A stretch of 13,019 nucleotides of DNA from an uncultured Fidelibacterota bacterium (lineage in GTDB: Bacteria > Fidelibacterota > Marinisomatia > Marinisomatales > UBA8229). The notes under the pieces are model-generated. The model had not been told where the DNA came from, searched no databases, and saw only the letters and a list, made by a program, of their open reading frames with translations. Below are positions 6,371 through 13,019 of the stretch, piece by piece; within the stretch, counting starts at the first letter, position 1, and each line of letters begins with the position of its first letter. The DNA lies in contig CAJXJG010000032.1 of assembly GCA_913054425.1 (NCBI GenBank), forward strand, positions 1-13,019, given 5' to 3'. The position numbers and the translations under genes are program-made.

Positions 6371-8798
6371 ATATTTCAATCACATCGTCTTTCTTATATT
6401 TTTTTACGTCTTTCAGGGCAATACCACATTCCATACCCTCCTTTACCTCTTTAGCATCATCCTTAAAACGCTTCAGGGATGCAATCTGCTGGCCTTCGGA
6501 AATAATTTCATCATCACGGATAAGCCGGGCAAATCCATTACGTTTAATAATGCCTTCTGTAACCTTGGAACCGGCAATAAAACCAATCTGGGGTATCTTA
6601 AATTGTTCAAGAACGATTGCCTTGCCAACTATTTCTTCAACTTTCTCCGGTTCAAGCAGCCCTTCCAGGGCCATTTTTATTTCTTCCACAACCTGGTAAA
6701 TAACATTGTATGTCCGCACTTCCACCCCGGTTTGCTTTGAGAGAAGTTTAGCATTTGGTGATTCCTTGACGTGGAACCCTATTACAACTGCATTGGAAGC
6801 CTGGGCTAACAAAATATCTGATTCAGATACAGGTCCTACGGCCTTATGAATTATTTTTATATTCACTTCTTCTGTATTTAACTTTTGCAGAGTTTCCGAT
6901 AACGCATCAATAGAACCATCTACATCGCCTTTAATCACCAGGGGAAGTACATTGATTTCTCCCTCTTTAATCATGGATGATATAATATCTAATGAATGGA
7001 CGGCAGTTTTCTTTTGTTCTATTTCCCTTTTTAATCGTTGTCGGTCTGTGGCGAGTCTTTTTAATTTTTTCTCATCTTGAATTACCCTTAAGATATCTGC
7101 TGCTTGAGGTACCTTCTCAAAACCCAGGATTTGAATTGCGTCTGAGGGATAAGCTTCCTTGATCCTCTGCCCTCTTTCATTTATGATAGCGCGTACTTTA
7201 CCGGGGTAATCATTACAAATGAATAAATCACCAACGGATAAAGTTCCTTTTTGAATAAGTACTGTGGCTACCGGGCCCAGTCCTCTATCTATCCGGGATT
7301 CAATAACAGTACCATGGGCGGAACAGTCAAAATTTGACTGTAAATTTAACATCTCTGATTCTAGAAGAATTCCATCAATCAAAGCATCCATGCCGGTACC
7401 TTCTTTTGCAGAAACCTCGATGGACTGTACCTTCCCTCCCCAGTCTTCAACCAGGATTTCATTATCAGAGAGCTCACGTTTTACCTTTTCTGCATCAGCC
7501 CCCGGCTTGTCAATCTTATTGATAGCAACCACAATGGGAACCTGGGCGGCGCGGGCATGGCTAATTGCTTCGATAGTTTGGGGCATGACTGAATCATCGG
7601 CAGCGACAACAAGAATTACGATATCTGTGATTTGTGCACCCCGGGAACGCATGGCTGTGAATGCTTCATGTCCCGGAGTATCTAAAAAGGTAATCATTTT
7701 ATTATTTTTTTGTTCAACTTTATAGGCACCAATATGTTGTGTAATTCCCCCTGATTCTCCAGCTACAACGTTTGTATTTCTTATGTAGTCTAGCAGTGAC
7801 GTTTTTCCGTGATCAACATGCCCCATCACCGTAATAACAGGTGCCCTTGGTTTTGCTTTGGATAAATCCTCCTCAGTATCTTCTAATGGAAAAAGTTCAT
7901 CACCATATTCGGTTAATTTTTCTACAGCACAATTATTTTCTTCCGCCAGGAGTTGAATCATATCCCAGTCAAGTCGCTGATTAATGGTTGCAAGTACACC
8001 AAGACCAAGACATTTTTGGATTATTTCACTGGGCGTTACTTCAAAATACTTTGCTAACTCATCGACACTGGAATATTCCGGGACGGAAATTACTTTTTTC
8101 GATGACAAATCTTCTGCTTCATCATTGCTTTCCTTGCCTTTTTTATAAATCTTTTTCTTTGATCTCGTGTCAATTTTAGCTAATGTTTGGCGGACACGTT
8201 TCTCGACGCTTTTTTCAGGTACACCGGCTGTACTTCCTGTGCTGGCTGGTTTTGTTCTCCTGATGCCCTGTCCAATTTCTGATTCAATATCTGTTAAATT
8301 TATCTTCCTTAGTTTTACTGTTTTGGGTCTCGGTTGAACTTCTGTGTGAGTTGTTTCTTTTTTTAATTTCTTTTGATCTTCCTTTTTTGGTTGTTCCATT
8401 TTAACCGTTTCAGGAGCAACCTTTTTGTCAACTAATTCAGAGGCAGCTTTCTTTTCCGCTATTTTCTGCTTTAATTCCTTTTTGGCTTTAAATTTTTCTT
8501 CTTTTTCAAGCTTCCTCTGATCCGCCAGTGAAAGCAAATTTATTTTTTTTGTGGATCTCTGGGTATCTCTAAAACGGGTGTCATGTATTTCCCTCCTAAT
8601 TTGTTCTTTACGATATCGTTCAATAGATTCTTTATCCTTTGAAAATTCGACTAGAACTCGTTGATAATCTCTATCATCAACGGGAGCCATATGACTACTC
8701 ACTTTAACTCCTTTATCATTGAGAAAAACAATGATCTCTGTATGGGAGATATTTAACTCTTTGGCAATTTGAAAAATTCTTTTTGGACGGTCAGCCAT
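6321..8798 (-). CDS. infB: translation initiation factor IF-2
   Basis: IF2 is the GTPase that places fMet-tRNA on the 30S subunit and promotes subunit joining. The 825-residue protein has an N-terminal IF2-N module (RIFQIAKELNISHTEIIVFL), a long Lys/Glu-rich low-complexity linker to about 230, a second IF2-N module (SVDELAKYFEVTPSEIIQK), and then the G domain: G1 GHVDHGKT at 326-333, GGITQHIGAY, G3 DTPGH at 373-377, G4 NKID at 427-430 and G5 SAK at 463-465. Domains II to IV follow, ending with the tRNA-binding region around AGSKVTEGIIKRNGFARLIRDD and ECGIALKDV. All GTP-binding motifs are intact. It begins 25 bases after nusA with a leader of almost only A and T and no Shine-Dalgarno. The end overlaps rbfA. 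Confidence 0.98.
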   Translation of the reverse strand: MADRPKRIFQIAKELNISHTEIIVFLNDKGVKVSSHMAPVDDRDYQRVLVEFSKDKESIERYRKEQIRREIHDTRFRDTQRSTKKINLLSLADQRKLEKEEKFKAKKELKQKIAEKKAASELVDKKVAPETVKMEQPKKEDQKKLKKETTHTEVQPRPKTVKLRKINLTDIESEIGQGIRRTKPASTGSTAGVPEKSVEKRVRQTLAKIDTRSKKKIYKKGKESNDEAEDLSSKKVISVPEYSSVDELAKYFEVTPSEIIQKCLGLGVLATINQRLDWDMIQLLAEENNCAVEKLTEYGDELFPLEDTEEDLSKAKPRAPVITVMGHVDHGKTSLLDYIRNTNVVAGESGGITQHIGAYKVEQKNNKMITFLDTPGHEAFTAMRSRGAQITDIVILVVAADDSVMPQTIEAISHARAAQVPIVVAINKIDKPGADAEKVKRELSDNEILVEDWGGKVQSIEVSAKEGTGMDALIDGILLESEMLNLQSNFDCSAHGTVIESRIDRGLGPVATVLIQKGTLSVGDLFICNDYPGKVRAIINERGQRIKEAYPSDAIQILGFEKVPQAADILRVIQDEKKLKRLATDRQRLKREIEQKKTAVHSLDIISSMIKEGEINVLPLVIKGDVDGSIDALSETLQKLNTEEVNIKIIHKAVGPVSESDILLAQASNAVVIGFHVKESPNAKLLSKQTGVEVRTYNVIYQVVEEIKMALEGLLEPEKVEEIVGKAIVLEQFKIPQIGFIAGSKVTEGIIKRNGFARLIRDDEIISEGQQIASLKRFKDDAKEVKEGMECGIALKDVKKYKKDDVIEIYEIKEVKRKLESAAPV

Positions 8799-8823
8799 TA
8801 TTATTTTTTAAAATTATTACTGT

Positions 8824-10200
8824 CTATCCTGATTTCTTAATTAGGGTTTTTTCTTTTTCATCCGGATTATCGCCTGAGTCATTTTCTACAGTATGAGTTT
8901 TGAGTACATCAACATCGTCAGTATTTTCATCATCCTCTTCGTCATCTTTCCGGATTTTTTCTATAAAATCCTGGATTGAATTGTAAATTTTTTCCAGCAC
9001 GTTTTCTGTAATTTCCTTGATTTCCAACAGGCTGCCTTCACCTTTCGCTTGAAATCCAGAGATAGTATTTATGCCCTCGGCTTGTAAACTTTTTGCAGCT
9101 TTTTTGGGGAAATTCGGGATATCAACCAGCAAAGTATTCTGCTCTATTTTTATTTGTTCATATTCCCTCGCTCCAAAGGCATCAATTCTATAATCTATCA
9201 GCTGGGATGCAAGTTTTATGTTCATCCCTCCTCTTCCAATTGCTAAGTCCAATTCATCATCTTTAAATATGGCCTCGCAATATTTACGTTCATCATCAAT
9301 ATAAAGGTTAATTGGTTTTGCCGGGGATAGTGCTCTTGAAATTAATACCTCAGTCTTTTCACTAAAATTCACAATATCCACTTTTTCATTGTTTAATTCT
9401 CGAACGATGCCTTGAATTCGGCTTCCACGCATTCCAACACAGGCACCAACTGCATCAATTCGACGGTCATGAGAATATACTATTATTTTTGAACGTACAC
9501 CTGGGTATCGTGAAATGGATTGTATTTCGATTAATCCGTCTTCTAATTCCGGTACCTCCATTTCAAACAATTTAAATAAAAAGTGATTATCACTTCGTGA
9601 AACAACTATGTCTGGTCCTTTCGGGGTACTTTCAACTGATTTAATTACAGCTCGAATTGTGTCTTTACGCCGATAATTTTCTGTGGGTATCTGTTCCCTT
9701 TTTGGCAAACGAAGTTCCGCAAAACCAATGTTCAAAAAAATATTATCCCGCTGAATTTGACGAATCTCACCTATCACTATTTCTCCGATACGGTTCGAAT
9801 AATCTTCATAAATATATTGTCTTTCAATATCCTGAATTCGTTGAGAAAAAAATTGTTTTGCGTGCGCAATCATTCTCCGTCCGAAAAAACTGAGATCTAT
9901 AACTTCAACAAAGGGATCTCCCGGGGCAATGTCGTCCAATTCCGGCTCTTTTTCTCTGGCATCCTCAACCGTGATCTGGTTCAATGGATCTTCAACAACT
10001 TTTACAACAGTTTTTTCAGCGTATATTTCAATTTCTCCCTTATCTATATTGACTATGACACTATAGTTCGATGAATCACCGTGCGTTCGTTCAATTATAT
10101 AGAGAAATAACTCCTCAAGAATCGTTCCTAGTTCCGAACGCTCCACATTTTTATCTCGCGCAAGATCTGAAAATATTTCTATTAAATCTCTATTGATCAA
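8824..10200 (-). CDS. nusA: transcription termination/antitermination factor NusA
   Basis: NusA binds RNA polymerase and nascent RNA to modulate pausing, termination and antitermination. The 458-residue protein has the polymerase-binding N-terminal domain (1 to about 130), an S1 domain (about 137-200), and two KH domains marked by VGMRGSRIQ (255-263) and IGRGGMNIKLA (321-331). A short helix-hairpin-helix-like stretch follows (PNFPKKAAKSLQAEGINTISGF), and the protein ends in a strongly acidic then mixed tail (DDEEDDENTDD). The duplicated acidic-repeat domains of E. coli NusA are not present, as in many bacteria. The start is TTG at 10200, chosen because MINRDLIEIF matches the family N-terminus and a GGAGG lies just upstream. 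It is the first gene of its operon, since two terminator-like hairpins stand before it. rimP is not found upstream. Confidence 0.97.
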   Translation of the reverse strand: MINRDLIEIFSDLARDKNVERSELGTILEELFLYIIERTHGDSSNYSVIVNIDKGEIEIYAEKTVVKVVEDPLNQITVEDAREKEPELDDIAPGDPFVEVIDLSFFGRRMIAHAKQFFSQRIQDIERQYIYEDYSNRIGEIVIGEIRQIQRDNIFLNIGFAELRLPKREQIPTENYRRKDTIRAVIKSVESTPKGPDIVVSRSDNHFLFKLFEMEVPELEDGLIEIQSISRYPGVRSKIIVYSHDRRIDAVGACVGMRGSRIQGIVRELNNEKVDIVNFSEKTEVLISRALSPAKPINLYIDDERKYCEAIFKDDELDLAIGRGGMNIKLASQLIDYRIDAFGAREYEQIKIEQNTLLVDIPNFPKKAAKSLQAEGINTISGFQAKGEGSLLEIKEITENVLEKIYNSIQDFIEKIRKDDEEDDENTDDVDVLKTHTVENDSGDNPDEKEKTLIKKSG

Positions 10201-10204
10201 AATT

Positions 10205-10209
10205 CCTCC
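10205..10209 (-). promoter_or_regulatory. Shine-Dalgarno supporting the TTG start of nusA
   Basis: GGAGG on the minus strand at 10209-10205 lies four bases before the TTG at 10200. No ATG in frame is placed as well, so this site decides the start. Confidence 0.7.
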
Positions 10210-10227
10210 AAAGATTTTTGTACGTAG

Positions 10228-10256
10228 TTATTATCCTTATTTAAATACTTTTTCAA
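10228..10256 (-). promoter_or_regulatory. candidate promoter of the nusA operon
   Basis: The minus strand has TTGAAA (10256-10251) as a good -35. Two overlapping -10 options follow: GATAAT (10235-10230, five of six to consensus, spacer 15) or TAATAA (10233-10228, spacer 17). It lies downstream of both terminator hairpins and about 30 bases before the nusA start, where a promoter would be expected. The region is AT-rich, so the match is suggestive only. Confidence 0.45.
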
Positions 10257-10283
10257 TCACACATCCTTTTTCTTCTAGATACA

Positions 10284-10308
10284 AAAAGTGGGCATTTCAC
10301 CCACTTTT
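10284..10308. terminator. rho-independent terminator, probably bidirectional in sequence
   Basis: A perfect 9-base-pair inverted repeat (AAAAGTGGG and CCCACTTTT) encloses a 7-base loop. In minus-strand RNA the stem is followed by a run of U (TTTTTGT), fitting termination of the upstream TPR/tRNA transcript before the nusA promoter. Since no plus-strand gene ends here, only the minus direction has an evident use. Confidence 0.7.
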
Positions 10309-10323
10309 CACGCAAAAATTTAT

Positions 10324-10349
10324 CACCTTATAACTGCTATTACAAGGTG
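10324..10349 (-). terminator. second hairpin just after the TPR gene
   Basis: In minus-strand RNA, CACCTTGTAA pairs with TTATAAGGTG over ten positions, including one G-U pair, around a 6-base loop. The stem is followed after a few bases by AAATTTTTG. It starts 12 bases past the TPR stop codon, so it could be the first of two tandem terminators or a 3'-end stabilising hairpin. The U run is not directly adjacent, which lowers confidence. Confidence 0.5.
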
Positions 10350-10361
10350 TTTAATTGCTCT

Positions 10362-11039
10362 TTATTTTCGTGTTAACAACCCGATTAATTCCTCTGCCTT
10401 TTTCTTATTACCAGAGGATAAATTTTCAAGATTTAGTATCATTTGAACAATATTCATTGCCATTTTCTCTTTACCCCCGTACGCATAAAATTCAGCCAAA
10501 GCCAATTCCAGGGAATTCCGATTATGTGCAAAAGAACTGAATTTCACTGCCAATTCTAAATGCTCTTCTTCTTTCCTTTGATTTGATTCCCTCTTATAAA
10601 TATTAGATAAAATAAAATGACCGTTTGATAAAAGGATATTTTCCGATGTACTATTGATAAATTGTTCCAGCCGGGTTTTCGCATTCTCATAGTCACCTTT
10701 ATCAAAATATATTGATCCCAGATAATACTGGCTGATTTTCCCACTTCTTGTGCTGCCATGTTCATCTGTTAGAACCTCAAATTGAAATTGGGCATTTTCA
10801 ATATCACCAGTGTCCATTGAGACTAAAGCGTTCCCAAATAAAATATCCGCAGGTTTTTGCCGGGATGCTTGTCGATTGAATACAAAAACAATGATGATAG
10901 TCAGTGTAATTATTCCAATTCCTACCCGTAAGATCATTGATTTATTTTTATTATATTTTTCGAAGACCCTGTTGACTGTTTCCAGGAGTGGATCTTTTTT
11001 CATCTCTTTTCTAATAAATTTTGCTTTTGCCTTGAGCAT
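10362..11039 (-). CDS. single-pass membrane protein with tetratricopeptide repeats
   Basis: The 225-residue protein has a basic N-terminal segment (1-34), one hydrophobic helix at about 35-54 (MILRVGIGIITLTIIIVFVF), and a TPR-like domain. Repeats can be seen at about 64-94 (LFGNALVSMDTGDIENAQFQFEVL), 103-131 (YYLGSIYFDKGDYENAKTRLEQF) and, weaker, 139-170. By the positive-inside rule the basic N-terminus is cytoplasmic and the TPR domain lies on the outer side of the inner membrane, resembling in layout the YfgM-type proteins near the Sec translocon; that resemblance is topological and I do not assign the function. The ATG at 11039 has a good ribosome-binding sequence (GGAAAGGA, about 7 bases away). 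It lies 32 bases after the tRNA-Arg gene with no terminator between, so it is probably co-transcribed with it, and ends before two tandem hairpins. Confidence 0.85.
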   Translation of the reverse strand: MLKAKAKFIRKEMKKDPLLETVNRVFEKYNKNKSMILRVGIGIITLTIIIVFVFNRQASRQKPADILFGNALVSMDTGDIENAQFQFEVLTDEHGSTRSGKISQYYLGSIYFDKGDYENAKTRLEQFINSTSENILLSNGHFILSNIYKRESNQRKEEEHLELAVKFSSFAHNRNSLELALAEFYAYGGKEKMAMNIVQMILNLENLSSGNKKKAEELIGLLTRK

Positions 11040-11071
11040 CTTTTTTCCTTTCCGTTATGATTTTTTCCCTG

Positions 11072-11143
11072 TGCCCTTGACAGGGATCGAACCTGTATCT
11101 AATCCTTAGGAGGGACTTGTTCTATCCATTGAACTACAAGGGC
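11072..11143 (-). tRNA. tRNA-Arg, anticodon CCT (reads AGG)
   Basis: A full 72-base cloverleaf folds on the minus strand: acceptor GCCCTTG pairs with CAAGGGC, D stem GTTC/GAAC, anticodon stem AGTCC/GGATT (one G-T pair) with loop CTCCTAA, and T arm ACAGG-TTCGATC-CCTGT. The anticodon at loop positions 3-5 is CCT. The discriminator is A at 11072, and the next bases are CAG, so CCA is not encoded and must be added enzymatically. It stands between gpsA and the TPR gene in the same direction. Confidence 0.95.
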
Positions 11144-11155
11144 TGAAAGACATCA

Positions 11156-11184
11156 AAATTACTTCAAAAATGAAGTTGTGCCAA
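11156..11184 (-). promoter_or_regulatory. candidate promoter for tRNA-Arg and the TPR gene
   Basis: TTGGCA (11184-11179) and TAATTT (11161-11156) are spaced by exactly 17 bases on the minus strand, with the tRNA 5' end 12 bases past the -10, so transcription would start a few bases before the tRNA. A small palindrome, ACTTCA-TTTT-TGAAGT (11176-11161), fills the spacer and touches the -10; it could instead act as a weak terminator for gpsA. Confidence 0.38.
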
Positions 11185-11202
11185 ATGGGAAAGTACCAGG
11201 AA

Positions 11203-12210
11203 TTAATACCTTTTCTCAATGGTGAGGTCCCTCGTCATTAATTCCTTGACTACCTTCTTGGCATTTTCTCCACGATAAAGCACCTTATACACTGCCGTTG
11301 AAATTGGCATGGAAATGTTATGTCTATTTTGCAGCTGGTATACTGATTCGGTTGTTTTTACACCTTCTGCAACCATTTCCATTTCATCAAGAATCTCCTT
11401 CAATTTACGCCCTTTTCCAATTTCTTCACCTACATACCTGTTTCTGCTGTGTTTACTTAAACAGGTAACGATCAAATCGCCAACCCCGCTTAGACCAGAA
11501 AAGGTATCCGGATTTGCTCCCATCTTTTCTCCCAGCCTTGTAATTTCTGAAATTCCCCTTGTAATCAGAGCAGCTTTTGTATTGTCTCCAAATCCAATTC
11601 CATCAATAATACCGGCTGCTATTGCGATGACATTTTTCACTGAACCACCCAATTCAACACCCAAAATATCTGAAGAAGTATATACACGTAAAGTCTCACT
11701 TGAAAAATTATTTTGAACAATTACTGCACTTTCCATGGATGAGCCGGCAGCAACAAGAGTTGTTGGCATCCGAAGTGCTACTTCCTCAGCATGGCTGGGA
11801 CCATAAAGAGTCACAATATTCCCTGGTTCGATTTTTCCTTCATCAGCAATTACCTGGCTCATTGTCATCAAAGTAGTATTTTCAATCCCCTTGGACAGAT
11901 TCACGATTATTACCGCATCGCTAATATGTCCATTGATTTCCTTTATAACAGCGCGAACGGAATGGGAAGGAACGGCAATGACAACAATGCCTGCATCAGC
12001 CAGCGATTTGTGTAAATCAATGCTAAACCGGATTGAATCAGGAAAAACTAAATCGGAAATGAAAGGGTGCTTCCTGGTTGAATTTAGGTGATCAATTTCT
12101 TCCGGGAATTTACTCCAGGCAGTTACAGAATGTCCCATTTCGTCAAGATATTGGGCTATCGTTCCACCCCATGCCCCACAGCCAAGAATCGTAATGGGTA
12201 AACTGGTCAT
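11203..12210 (-). CDS. gpsA: glycerol-3-phosphate dehydrogenase [NAD(P)+]
   Basis: GpsA reduces dihydroxyacetone phosphate to sn-glycerol-3-phosphate, the backbone for phospholipids. With the ATG at 12210 the protein has 335 residues, the usual family length. The Rossmann motif LGCGAWGGTIA is at 9-19, AVPSHSVR at 79-86, LSKGIE at 105-110, the substrate segment YGPSHAEEVA at 136-145, and the catalytic lysine at 192 in ELGGSVKNVIAIAAG. SGLSGVGDLIVTC and SRNRYVGEEIGKG (C-terminal domain) also match. A TTG 16 codons earlier (12258) would add a tail with no family counterpart and overlap the upstream gene, so I reject it. The start lies 13 bases after the acyl-CoA synthetase stop, with only a weak AAGAAA as ribosome-binding sequence, indicating one transcript. 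Confidence 0.97.
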   Translation of the reverse strand: MTSLPITILGCGAWGGTIAQYLDEMGHSVTAWSKFPEEIDHLNSTRKHPFISDLVFPDSIRFSIDLHKSLADAGIVVIAVPSHSVRAVIKEINGHISDAVIIVNLSKGIENTTLMTMSQVIADEGKIEPGNIVTLYGPSHAEEVALRMPTTLVAAGSSMESAVIVQNNFSSETLRVYTSSDILGVELGGSVKNVIAIAAGIIDGIGFGDNTKAALITRGISEITRLGEKMGANPDTFSGLSGVGDLIVTCLSKHSRNRYVGEEIGKGRKLKEILDEMEMVAEGVKTTESVYQLQNRHNISMPISTAVYKVLYRGENAKKVVKELMTRDLTIEKRY

Positions 12211-12223
12211 TTGTTTTCTTGAA

Positions 12224-13019
12224 TCAATCGGCTGGTTTGCCTGAATATAATTTATCAATCACTTCTGTGCAGTTCTTCACCACAACCTTTCTTTTCACAG
12301 AAAGTTTCGGTGTCAACTCACCACTCTCAATAGTCCATTCACGATCCAACAGGGCAACCTTTTTTACCCGTTCATAGCGGGAAAAAGATTCCATGACTGT
12401 ATTGACTTCCTTCTCAAATAAATCCATAACAATTGGATTTTCACAAAGATTTATTCGATCCATATCCTGAATGTCATTTTTTTCGGCCCATGTATTTAAC
12501 ATTTCAAATGATGGAATAATAAGCGCAGCAATAAAATTGCGACGATCTCCAATCACCAGACATTGTTCGATATATTTTGACAATCCAAGAGCTAATTCAA
12601 GCGGAGCAGGAGCAACATTTTTCCCACCGGAAGTCACCAATATGCTCTTTTTACGATCGGTAATCCGCAAGTATCCATCTTCATCATCAAAGTTGCCAAT
12701 ATCTCCAGTTTTGAACCATCCGTCATCATTTAATACTTCCCGGGTTGCTTCAGGATTTTTATAATATCCTTTCATGACATTGTCCCCACGGCAAATGATC
12801 TCACCATCTTCGGCAATTTTGACCTCAACTCCATCAATTGGGCTTCCTACTGTACCAAATTTATATAATTCTTCCCTGTTGCAGGTGATTACCGGACTGG
12901 TCTCTGTTAATCCATATCCCTCTAAAATAGGAATATTTGCAGAAGCAAAAAATTTTCCTACTTCAGCAGACAAAGGAGCACCTCCTGATATAAAACACCG
13001 TAACCTGCCCCCAACCTTT
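12224..13019 (-). CDS. long-chain acyl-CoA synthetase, AMP-forming (N-terminal part outside window)
   Basis: The minus-strand frame is open from the right edge to a TGA at 12226-12224, giving about 265 residues of what is normally a protein of about 600. The visible start, GGRLRCFISGGAPLSAEVGKFF, is the segment before the adenylate-forming family core. Then follow GYGLTETSPV (A5-type motif), GTVGSPIDGVEVKI, GEIICRGDNVMKGYYKNPEAT, DGWFKTGDIG (with the ribose-binding Asp), DRKKSILVTSGGKNVAP (hinge and C-terminal lid) and a C-terminal KLSVKRKVV. The enzyme activates fatty acids with ATP and CoA; this subfamily resembles FadD15/bubblegum-type synthetases rather than E. coli FadD, but the exact chain length is not readable. 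A TTG at 12973 is an internal codon, not the start. It is followed directly by gpsA. Confidence 0.93.
   Translation of the reverse strand, partial: KVGGRLRCFISGGAPLSAEVGKFFASANIPILEGYGLTETSPVITCNREELYKFGTVGSPIDGVEVKIAEDGEIICRGDNVMKGYYKNPEATREVLNDDGWFKTGDIGNFDDEDGYLRITDRKKSILVTSGGKNVAPAPLELALGLSKYIEQCLVIGDRRNFIAALIIPSFEMLNTWAEKNDIQDMDRINLCENPIVMDLFEKEVNTVMESFSRYERVKKVALLDREWTIESGELTPKLSVKRKVVVKNCTEVIDKLYSGKPAD

Noticed and set aside
6371..6379. TTG start of rbfA at 6379
   Set aside because: An in-frame ATG lies only three codons downstream at 6370, and neither has a clear ribosome-binding sequence.
6268..6699. Plus-strand open frame spanning the infB/rbfA junction
   Set aside because: Antisense to two certain genes, Ser-rich composition typical of a shadow frame.
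7264..7725. Plus-strand open frame of 153 codons opposite the infB GTPase domain
   Set aside because: It mirrors the strongly conserved G domain; the translated sequence is low in recognisable motifs and no ribosome-binding site stands out.
11161..11176. 6-base-pair hairpin as a gpsA terminator
   Set aside because: The stem has only two G-C pairs and a short T run, and it coincides with the proposed tRNA promoter spacer; recorded as a finding instead.
12211..12258. Upstream TTG start for gpsA at 12258
   Set aside because: It adds 16 residues before the Rossmann motif, overlaps the acyl-CoA synthetase, and the ATG at 12210 gives the normal 335 residues.
12971..12973. TTG at 12973 as the start of the acyl-CoA synthetase
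   Set aside because: The frame stays open to the window edge and encodes the conserved GGRLRCFISGGAPL segment upstream, so the gene is truncated by the window.
1..13019. CRISPR arrays, insertion sequences, phage or defence genes
   Set aside because: No spaced direct repeats, transposase motifs, terminal inverted repeats or defence domains were seen; the window is nearly all housekeeping genes.

Overview
This 13 kb window is densely packed and every recognised gene, including the tRNA, is on the minus strand, so transcription runs from right to left. It looks like an ordinary bacterial chromosome: no mobile element, CRISPR array, phage gene or long repeat was seen. A translation/RNA-metabolism gene string (nusA-infB-rbfA-truB-ribF-rpsO-pnp) fills the middle. 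AT content is moderate to high and some start codons are TTG. The MerR protein and the eukaryote-like alanine aminotransferase would fit a Gram-negative lineage such as the FCB group, but this placement is a weak inference and no marker here settles it.

Layout in the direction of transcription: (1) 13019-12224, the C-terminal half of a long-chain acyl-CoA synthetase cut by the window edge, followed 13 bases later by gpsA (12210-11203); together they serve fatty-acid activation and glycerol-3-phosphate supply for phospholipids. (2) A tRNA-Arg(CCT) at 11143-11072, with a plausible promoter, then 32 bases later a single-pass membrane TPR protein (11039-10362). (3) Two hairpins in tandem (10349-10324 and 10308-10284) that look like terminators, then a candidate promoter and the nusA operon: nusA, infB, rbfA, truB, ribF, rpsO and pnp, with overlaps or tiny gaps throughout. 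rimP, usually the gene before nusA, is absent here. (4) After a 115-base gap, an alanine-aminotransferase-type PLP enzyme (1845-415), and after another 73 bases a MerR-family regulator (341 to the left edge, incomplete).

The nusA operon joins transcription elongation/termination (NusA), initiation (IF2), 30S maturation (RbfA, S15), tRNA modification (TruB), flavin cofactor synthesis (RibF) and RNA turnover (PNPase), a widely conserved arrangement. No gene-free stretch exceeds 300 bases; the largest gap (10201-10361) holds the terminators and promoter. The most notable non-gene signal is a base-composition step: sampled lines in pnp and the aminotransferase are about 43-55% GC, while rpsO and most of the genes upstream in the operon are about 25-45%. 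I found no convincing undescribed system; the findings are modest.
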